DNA of 7,110 nucleotides from Candidatus Gastranaerophilales bacterium (GTDB lineage: Bacteria; Cyanobacteriota; Vampirovibrionia; Gastranaerophilales; Gastranaerophilaceae): the NCBI GenBank assembly GCA_021205645.1, contig JAJPXE010000210.1, forward strand, positions 1 to 7,110, written 5' to 3'. The notes under the pieces are model-generated. The model did no database searches. It was not told the DNA's origin and saw nothing but the letters and a program-made list of their open reading frames with translations. Below are positions 1-4,051 of the stretch, one piece after another; position 1 is the first letter of the stretch; each line of letters begins with the position of its first letter. Both the position numbers and the translations under genes were made by a program.

Positions 1-933
1 ATAAAATACAACCATCTGCACTCAAAAGGATTTACAGAACAAGAAGCTTTAGAGTTTTTAGAATTAAAACGTTCAACATTTTATTCTTGGTTGAAGAAGT
101 TTAACGATAAATGCGGAACAATAAATATGAAAACGACGGAATTAGAAAATAAATCCCGCCGTCCTCATAATTTTAGAAAATCTAAAATTATCAACCATGA
201 ATTAATATCTCACATCCTAAAAATTCGTCAAGCTAATCCTATGTATGGAAAAGAAAAAATTAAAAGAGAATTAGAAAAAGAGAATGTTTTTGTATCTGTA
301 TCAACAGTTGGAAGAATATTAAGAAAACTAATGAGTGAAAAGAAAATAGAAAATATCAAAACACTGGTAGGAAAAAACACAGGATATCGAAAAGAACAAA
401 GAAAAAGATATGCGCAAAGGATAGGAAAACAAAAACCGGAAAATCCCGGAGAACTTATTCAAATTGACCATATGGTATTAAACCTTTACAATGGGTTAAA
501 AATTAAAGAATTTAGAGCAACAGACCCAACAACAAGACTAAGTATATCAAGAATATATAGTAGTGCCAATGCAGTTAATGCAAGAGAGTTTTTAAAAGAA
601 GTGATATATGAATTTGAATTTGAAATAAAATCAATACAAGTTGACGGAGGTTCTGAATTTATGGCGGAATTTGAAGATTATTGTGAAGAAAAAGGAATTA
701 AACTCTATGTATTACCGCCAAGAAGCCCCAAAATGAACGGATATGTTGAAAGAACCAATGAAACCTACAGATATGAATTTTGGAATGTTTATGAAATTCC
801 TGATACTATTGAAGAAACAAGAAAATTATTAAGAAAGTTTGAAATTTATTACAACTGTGAAAGAATGCACCAAAGCCTAAATTATTTGACACCAATGGAA
901 TACTACTATACTATTAAAAACAAATCTGCCTAG
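1..933 (+). CDS. IS481/IS3-superfamily DDE transposase, 5' end outside window
   Basis: This enzyme cuts and joins the ends of its insertion sequence. The frame is open from base 1, giving 310 visible residues; the TTG at 91 is an internal Leu rather than the likely start, because codons 1-30 continue into a helix-turn-helix-like segment (EALEFLELKRSTFYSWLKKF). A second basic helical segment follows (about residues 68-115, with NPMYGKEKIKREL), then an integrase core. Acidic catalytic residues are visible: Asp in QIDHM (about residue 156), Asp in QVDGGSEF (about 215) and Glu in NGYVERTNE (about 250), with 34 residues between the last two, as in DD(35)E enzymes. PPRSPKMNGYVER is the typical motif around the catalytic Glu. 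It is a single-frame gene, unlike the two-frame orfA/orfB layout of many IS3 members, which favours IS481-like. It stops 24 bp before the inferred IS end. Confidence 0.9.
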   Translation: MKYNHLHSKGFTEQEALEFLELKRSTFYSWLKKFNDKCGTINMKTTELENKSRRPHNFRKSKIINHELISHILKIRQANPMYGKEKIKRELEKENVFVSVSTVGRILRKLMSEKKIENIKTLVGKNTGYRKEQRKRYAQRIGKQKPENPGELIQIDHMVLNLYNGLKIKEFRATDPTTRLSISRIYSSANAVNAREFLKEVIYEFEFEIKSIQVDGGSEFMAEFEDYCEEKGIKLYVLPPRSPKMNGYVERTNETYRYEFWNVYEIPDTIEETRKLLRKFEIYYNCERMHQSLNYLTPMEYYYTIKNKSA

Positions 934-957
934 TCTAATATGTTATGAACTAGGACA
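934..957. repeat. Putative right terminal inverted repeat of the insertion sequence
   Basis: Read inward from 957 on the minus strand, this stretch begins TGTCCTAGTTCATAACA. A TGT terminus closely following the transposase stop is the pattern expected for an IS481-type end. It is inferred only, because the matching left end is not in the window. The tetramer CTAG at 930-933 (spanning the stop codon) recurs at 950-953. Confidence 0.45.
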
Positions 958-1038
958 GATGGAAATCCTCTTTCCAAAGGGAAAGGAAAGCAGGTTTAAG
1001 TTACAGATTATACATATTCGCAAAACCGGGATAAACAA

Positions 1039-1045
1039 AAAGGAG
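1039..1045 (+). promoter_or_regulatory. Ribosome binding site of the flavoprotein gene
   Basis: AAAGGAG lies seven bases before the ATG at 1053, a good Shine-Dalgarno match that fixes this start. No convincing -35/-10 pair is visible in the short gap between the IS end and this site; TATACA at 1009-1014 is -10-like but lacks a -35 partner. Transcription could come from an unrecognised promoter or from the insertion sequence. Confidence 0.8.
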
Positions 1046-1052
1046 TAGAAAA

Positions 1053-1685
1053 ATGAAAGTATTATTAATTAACGGTTCACCTAACGAAAAAGGCTGCACT
1101 TATACAGCACTGAATGAGATAGCAGAAACATTAAATAAAGAAGAGATTGAAACGGAGATATATTACATCGGAAAAGACCCGATTGCTCCTTGCAGAGCCT
1201 GCCATGCCTGCCGCAAACTCGGACGCTGCGTGATAAATGATAAAGTTAATGACTTTGTAGAGTATGCACGGGATTTTGACGGATATGTCATAGGTTCACC
1301 CGTACATTACGGCAGCTCCTGCGGGGGGATTGTTCCATTTCTGGACAGGGTATTTTATGTTGATTTTATGTCAGGGCGATATTCTTTCAAATACAAACCC
1401 GGAACAGCAATAGTTTCGGCAAGACGTGCCGGAACGACTGCTTCTATTGATCAGTTAAATAAATATTTTCAGATAAGTCAGATGCCTGTTATTTCGGGCA
1501 GATATTGGAATATGGTTCACGGCAATAATCCCGATGAAGTCAGACAGGACAAAGAAGGAATGCAAAATATGCGGATTTTAGGAAGGAATTTTGCATACCA
1601 TCTTAAATGTAAAGATGCTGCTCAAAAAGCCGGTATTACGCCGCCTGTACAGGAGGAAACCATATATACAAACTTCATAAGATAA
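1053..1685 (+). CDS. Iron-sulfur flavoprotein / NADPH-dependent FMN reductase-like (flavodoxin fold)
   Basis: This 210-residue cytoplasmic protein belongs to the flavodoxin-like FMN reductase family, whose members bind FMN and pass electrons to small acceptors; the natural partner is unknown here. The N-terminal strand and phosphate loop read MKVLLINGSPNEKGCTYTAL (residues 1-20), and GSPVHYGSSCGG (81-92) is the second FMN-contacting loop, followed by PFLDR. Between them are Cys47, Cys50, Cys53 and Cys59, a compact CX2CX2CX5C arrangement. This is the motif that holds a [4Fe-4S] cluster in the archaeal iron-sulfur flavoprotein Isf, so a cluster is likely though not proven. Length suits the family. 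It stands alone, with an IS upstream and a remnant aldo/keto reductase downstream. A plain quinone or nitroreductase role cannot be excluded. Confidence 0.88.
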   Translation: MKVLLINGSPNEKGCTYTALNEIAETLNKEEIETEIYYIGKDPIAPCRACHACRKLGRCVINDKVNDFVEYARDFDGYVIGSPVHYGSSCGGIVPFLDRVFYVDFMSGRYSFKYKPGTAIVSARRAGTTASIDQLNKYFQISQMPVISGRYWNMVHGNNPDEVRQDKEGMQNMRILGRNFAYHLKCKDAAQKAGITPPVQEETIYTNFIR

Positions 1686-1859
1686 CCGGTAACAGTGCCG
1701 TTTGCCGGCAAGTTTTTCTATCTGCTGCTGCAATTTTGTCAAATCTTTGATGATTAATTCTTTTCTTTTTTCGGAAATTCCTTGCTCGATACTTTCACGT
1801 GCGGATTGGAATTTTTGTAAGATTTTGATATATTTTTCAATACTATGCTCTATTGGCAA
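1578..1859 (-). CDS. Possible small coiled-coil protein or gene remnant
   Basis: I do not recognise this ORF. The first ~52 residues look protein-like: charged and helical, with Lys/Glu/Gln spacing suited to a coiled coil (for example KELIIKDLTKLQQQIEKLAG). The TTG start at 1859 has AGGA five bases upstream, and the frame stays open back to about 1895 with plausible residues (KNGKFVRIS), so the original start may lie further upstream. The last ~40 residues, from about 1700 down, lie antisense to the end of the flavoprotein gene and look random. This fits a fragment whose 3' part was lost, with translation running into foreign sequence. It could also be a real small gene convergent with the flavoprotein. 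There is no transmembrane segment in the plausible part. Confidence 0.3.
   Translation of the reverse strand: MPIEHSIEKYIKILQKFQSARESIEQGISEKRKELIIKDLTKLQQQIEKLAGKRHCYRLSYEVCIYGFLLYRRRNTGFLSSIFTFKMVCKIPS
1696..1717 (+). terminator. Intrinsic terminator after the flavoprotein gene
   Basis: TGCCG and CGGCA form a five-base-pair GC-rich stem around the loop TTTGC, followed by AG and five T. It begins ten bases after the TAA stop. The stem is short and the T tract modest, so termination may be partial. The same DNA is read by the doubtful minus-strand coiled-coil ORF. Confidence 0.45.
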
Positions 1860-1984
1860 TGAAATCCTGACAAACTTACCGTTTTTCTTATTATTTTAAT
1901 ATCGATTTATACTGATTTTGATAAATTGAGCATGATAGGTGCTGTCGGAACAGCAACAGTTGCTTTTTAATAAATGATGGAGCG

Positions 1985-2239
1985 AATGATATAGCAAGTC
2001 TAAAAAATTCGACTCCTGCACAAATTTCTTTAGCGTGGATGCTGCATAAATATGATTTCTTATCTCCGATTCCGGGTATGAGAAAGTATGAGCGGATTGA
2101 CGAAAATCTTGGTGCGGTTGATGTTGAATTGACAGATGAGGAATTTAACAAAATTGAACAAGAGCTTGATAAAATAACCATATATGGTAACAGAACTGAT
2201 GAAGATATCCAAAAAATGGGACACGTACCGGTACAGTAA
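1985..2239 (+). pseudogene. C-terminal remnant of an aldo/keto reductase
   Basis: The frame encodes about 84 residues that read as the end of a YhdN-type NADPH-dependent aldo/keto reductase: STPAQISLAWMLHKYDF, then PIPGMRKYERIDENLGA, then VELTDEEFNKIEQELDKI and GNRTDEDIQK, with a TAA at 2237. In intact members, of roughly 330 residues, this is the last barrel helix and the NADPH-phosphate-binding region. The catalytic Asp, Tyr, Lys and His would lie upstream and are absent. In-frame sequence before about 1985 no longer resembles the family. There is no ribosome binding site before the ATG at 2039, so translation is doubtful. Order and strand match the flavoprotein upstream, so the two may once have been a redox pair. 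The loss is probably a deletion that joined this tail to unrelated DNA. Confidence 0.75.
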
Positions 2240-2289
2240 GTGGCTGATGTTCTTTGCTAGCACATTTTTAACACTTTTTTAAACTATTA

Positions 2290-2325
2290 GAGTTTGCGGA
2301 AAAATTAAAATTTTTCCGCAAACTC
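2290..2325. repeat. Palindromic repeat, copy 1 (17-bp arms)
   Basis: A perfect inverted repeat: the arm GAGTTTGCGGAAAAATT, two central A, then its exact reverse complement. It lies about 50 bp after the aldo/keto reductase remnant and 370 bp beyond the aldolase stop. A near-identical copy lies at 3810-3846 on the far side of the aldolase gene. As RNA it would form a strong hairpin on either strand. No T tract follows outside the stem, so it is not a standard intrinsic terminator; each arm does carry an A5 or T5 run. Confidence 0.9.
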
Positions 2326-2361
2326 ATTAAGTGATACTTTAGTCTTTTAGGTCATTTCACT

Positions 2362-2519
2362 GCCCTCTTCTGAGGGAGAGAGCAGAAAATCGGTTTGAAG
2401 AACGAGAACCGGATTTTCAAGTGAGGTGATACCCCCGACTGCCCTCTCCGTACGGAGAGTGGAACTTTTTTGCGAACGCAAGTGAGCTTAGAAATTCGGG
2501 TTAGGTGATAACCCTTGCG
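2362..2519. repeat. Diverged tandem repeat, two units of about 79 bp
   Basis: Both units start GCCCTCT (2362 and 2441) and both carry AGGTGATA near their ends (2424 and 2503), each landmark offset by 79 bp. Each unit begins with a hairpin: CCCTC/GAGGG at 2363-2376 in unit 1, and a perfect 16-bp palindrome CTCTCCGTACGGAGAG at 2444-2459 in unit 2. Unit 1 also has arms AAAATCGGTT and AACCGGATTTT (2386-2395 / 2407-2417, one bulge). Unit 2 has GGGTTA-GGTGA-TAACCC at 2498-2514. No open frame or start signal is seen, so this is noncoding REP-like DNA. Confidence 0.65.
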
Positions 2520-2549
2520 AACTCCGGAATATAATTCATTTACCCCTGC

Positions 2550-2614
2550 GGGTGAGGTGACTTCTGTGCGAAATCACCCCCTCACCCCTGCCCCTCTCCC
2601 TATAGGGAGAGGGG
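2550..2614. repeat. GC-rich hairpin pair, including a perfect 24-bp palindrome
   Basis: The first part pairs GGGTGAGGTGA (2550-2560) with TCACCCCCTCACCC (2574-2587), allowing a small bulge. The second is the perfect 24-bp palindrome with half CCCCTCTCCCTA centred at 2602/2603. The AGGTGAC and CCCTCTCC words are shared with the tandem units just upstream, so this is probably a third, rearranged member of the same repeat family. No T tract follows, so it is not an obvious intrinsic terminator. It could still act as a transcript end or mRNA-stabilising stem for the aldolase transcript, which runs into it from the right. Confidence 0.7.
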
Positions 2615-2691
2615 GAAAAGTTTTACCCCCTCTCAGCCTCGCGGAGCAGACAGTGCCAACCGCTTTGCAGGCGGAACACCGGCTGCCGCAT

Positions 2692-3651
2692 TTAGTCGTC
2701 TGCGTGTCCCGCCGTACCCAGTACATCACGCATCTTATGCATTACAAGTTCTTTTACGGCAGTTCTTCCCGGACCCATATATTCACGAGGGTCAAACTTC
2801 TCAGGATGCTCTACATAAAATTCTCTTATCGTAGATGTCATCGCGAGTCTTAAATCGGTATCAATATTGATTTTTGCAACACCATGTTTTGATGCATAAT
2901 TGAGCATGTCTTCAGGAACACCCTGTGCATTAGGCAACTTACCGCCGTACTGGTTACATTTTGCTACCAAATCCTGCGGAACAGATGATGAACCGTGAAG
3001 AACAATCGGATAATCGCCAAATCCAGCCTCTTTTAATGCATCCTTAATTTCTTTAAGTCTGTCAAAATCAAGTTTTGCTTCACCCGCAAATTTGTATGCA
3101 CCGTGTGACGTTCCGATTGCTATTGCTAAAGAATCGCAGCCTGTTTGTTTTACAAACTCAACTGCCTCTTTTACATTTGTATACTTAGCATCTTTTGAAT
3201 CAACATTAACATCATCTTCAACACCTGCCAGTTTACCGAGTTCAGCCTCGACCGAAACTCCTCTTTCATGAGCATATTCAACAACTTTTTTTGTAACAGC
3301 AACATTTTCATCAAACGGGAATCTGCTGCCGTCTATCATAACCGATGAAAAACCGCCGTCGATACATGATTTACAAATCTCAAAATCTGCACCGTGATCT
3401 AAATGAAGTGCTATCGGAACGGTTGTTGTTGCAAGAGCTGCCTCAACCAGCTTTATCAAATATGTCTGGTTAGCATATTTTCTTGCACCTGCAGAAACCT
3501 GCAATATTATCGGTGAACGGGTTTCTTCCGCTGCCTCTGCTATACCCTGCAATATCTCCATGTTGTTTACATTGTAAGCACCGATTGCATATCCGCCTGC
3601 AAGTGCCTTCTTGAACATCTCTTCTGTTCCAACTAATTTTCTTTCGCTCAT
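2692..3651 (-). CDS. fba: Class II fructose-bisphosphate aldolase
   Basis: This cytoplasmic 319-residue enzyme cleaves fructose 1,6-bisphosphate to dihydroxyacetone phosphate and glyceraldehyde 3-phosphate, and runs in reverse in gluconeogenesis. The (beta/alpha)8 fold is complete. HLDHGAD (83-89) carries the catalytic Asp85 and the zinc ligand His86. EAELG (135-139), His183 in GTSHGAYKF and His219 in VLHGSSS complete the metal-site neighbourhood. NIDTDLR (262-268) binds the substrate phosphate. CNQYGGKLPNAQGVPEDM and FDPREYMGPGR are typical of the class IIB group. Start: ATG at 3651 with a strong ribosome binding site. No other gene shares its strand nearby, so it is probably monocistronic. 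Just past the TAA, a GTG..CCGC / GCGG..CAC stem (about 2653-2679) is a possible but T-less transcript-end hairpin. No clear promoter was found. Confidence 0.97.
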   Translation of the reverse strand: MSERKLVGTEEMFKKALAGGYAIGAYNVNNMEILQGIAEAAEETRSPIILQVSAGARKYANQTYLIKLVEAALATTTVPIALHLDHGADFEICKSCIDGGFSSVMIDGSRFPFDENVAVTKKVVEYAHERGVSVEAELGKLAGVEDDVNVDSKDAKYTNVKEAVEFVKQTGCDSLAIAIGTSHGAYKFAGEAKLDFDRLKEIKDALKEAGFGDYPIVLHGSSSVPQDLVAKCNQYGGKLPNAQGVPEDMLNYASKHGVAKINIDTDLRLAMTSTIREFYVEHPEKFDPREYMGPGRTAVKELVMHKMRDVLGTAGHADD

Positions 3652-3658
3652 TTATAAG

Positions 3659-3665
3659 CCTCCTT
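3659..3665 (-). promoter_or_regulatory. Ribosome binding site of fba
   Basis: On the minus strand AAGGAGG stands seven bases before the ATG at 3651, a near-perfect Shine-Dalgarno sequence that fixes the start and fits a highly expressed glycolytic gene. Further upstream on that strand TACAAT (3670-3675) is -10-like, but it lies too close to the ribosome binding site and has no -35 partner, so I do not call a promoter. Confidence 0.85.
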
Positions 3666-3690
3666 CTTTATTGTACAAATTATCTTAGGA

Positions 3691-3741
3691 GGGTGCGGAA
3701 AAATCCAAAAAATGACAATTTTTTTGAGATTTTTCAAACCC
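3691..3741. repeat. Imperfect inverted repeat upstream of fba
   Basis: GGGT (3691-3694) pairs with ACCC (3738-3741), AAAAATC (3699-3705) with GATTTTT (3728-3734), and A6 (3707-3712) with the T7 run at 3719-3725. A four-against-three-base internal loop separates the outer pairs. It sits about 40 bp before the aldolase start, and the word GCGGAAAAAT is shared with the 17-bp-arm palindromes on either side, so it may be a degenerate relative. In the aldolase direction it could also form a 5' leader hairpin. Confidence 0.55.
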
Positions 3742-3801
3742 GACCTGAGGTGTGTGAGATGCAGGTCGTGTACGGGATAGCACACAACCTGCATCGACAC
3801 C
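3741..3801. repeat. Nested inverted repeats with alternative pairings
   Basis: Two exclusive stems are visible. CGACCTG (3741-3747) pairs with CAGGTCG (3762-3768). Alternatively GATGCAGGT (3758-3766) pairs exactly with ACCTGCATC (3787-3795), extended inward by GTGT/ACAC (3768-3771 / 3782-3785) and outward by GGTGT/ACACC with a bulge (3749-3753 / 3797-3801). AACCTGCATC recurs as a direct repeat at 3905-3914. No open frame covers it. It may be a mobile palindromic element or a structured leader; sequence alone does not decide. Confidence 0.55.
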
Positions 3802-3808
3802 ATTCCCG

Positions 3809-3847
3809 AGAGTTTGCGAGAAAAATTTTAATTTTTCCGCAAACTCT
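3809..3847. repeat. Palindromic repeat, copy 2
   Basis: GAGTTTGCGAGAAAAATT (3810-3827) pairs with AATTTTTCCGCAAACTC (3830-3846) around TT, with one bulged A in the left arm and one extra A-T pair outside. The right arm is identical to that of copy 1 at 2309-2325, and the left arm differs by a single inserted base. The two copies enclose about 1.5 kb containing the tandem repeats, fba and its upstream hairpins. Confidence 0.88.
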
Positions 3848-3938
3848 TAGTTCTAAATTACTATAAAAAAAACTGTATTACAAGCAATATACATGCTTTT
3901 TGTTAACCTGCATCAACCCCCAAAAAATCATTTCTACC

Positions 3939-3968
3939 TTGAAAATCATTAGCAATATATGTTATCAT
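3939..3968 (+). promoter_or_regulatory. Putative sigma70-type promoter of the surface-protein gene
   Basis: TTGAAA at 3939-3944 (four of six bases of TTGACA) and TATCAT at 3963-3968 (five of six of TATAAT) are 18 bases apart, giving a leader of roughly 75 bases before the ATG at 4052. The surrounding DNA is AT-rich, so other -10-like words occur (TATGAT at 3992, TATACT at 4004), but only this one has a -35 partner at a good distance. It points away from fba, consistent with independent divergent transcription. Confidence 0.4.
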
Positions 3969-4043
3969 AATAATATGTATGAATGACGAAGTATGATATG
4001 AGCTATACTGTTTAAGCAGTTAAAAAAGCCGTTTTTTTATAAT

Positions 4044-4048
4044 GAGGA
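4044..4048 (+). promoter_or_regulatory. Closely spaced ribosome binding site of the surface-protein gene
   Basis: GAGGA ends only three bases before the ATG at 4052, which is shorter than usual. A second ATG at 4042 overlaps this site but is in another frame. The start at 4052 is chosen because it opens directly into a classic signal peptide. Confidence 0.5.
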
Positions 4049-4051
4049 TAA

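Larger units (their letters stand above)
1..957 (+). mobile_element. Right-hand part of an IS481/IS3-superfamily insertion sequence
   Basis: The element is defined by its DDE transposase gene, which is already open at the first base. Its right end is placed at 957 by inference: the 24 bases after the transposase stop finish in AGGACA, so the end read inward begins TGTCCTAG. Termini of the form TGT...ACA are usual for IS481-type and related elements. The left end and the target duplication are outside the window, so neither the inverted repeat pair nor the insertion site can be confirmed. No frameshift or internal stop is seen in the visible part, so the element may still be active. It ends about 95 bp upstream of the flavoprotein start codon. 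Confidence 0.75.

Noticed and set aside
970..985. Short hairpin CTTTCC-AAAG-GGAAAG just after the IS end
   Set aside because: The six-base-pair stem has no T tract and no matching copy elsewhere in the window; too weak to call a terminator or repeat element.
2225..2234. Perfect 10-bp palindrome GTACCGGTAC at the end of the reductase remnant
   Set aside because: It lies within coding sequence of the remnant and is short enough to be chance.
1891..2263. Minus-strand ORFs opposite the aldo/keto reductase remnant, and a plus-strand ORF at 1702-1899
   Set aside because: The minus-strand ones are antisense of recognisable reductase sequence, and the plus-strand one is antisense of the more protein-like coiled-coil frame.
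2515..2853. Plus-strand ORF of 112 codons across the repeat cluster and the end of fba
   Set aside because: It is made of palindromic repeat sequence and the antisense of the aldolase C-terminus, has no ribosome binding site, and has an unprotein-like composition.
2290..3846. CRISPR-like interpretation of the repeated palindromes
   Set aside because: Only two copies 1.5 kb apart, with no regular spacers and no cas genes.
4007..4038. Terminator-like ACTG/CAGT stem and A6-GCCG-T7 run before the surface-protein start
   Set aside because: The stems are very weak, and the T run lies just upstream of the start codon of a gene on the same strand; most likely AT-rich leader sequence.
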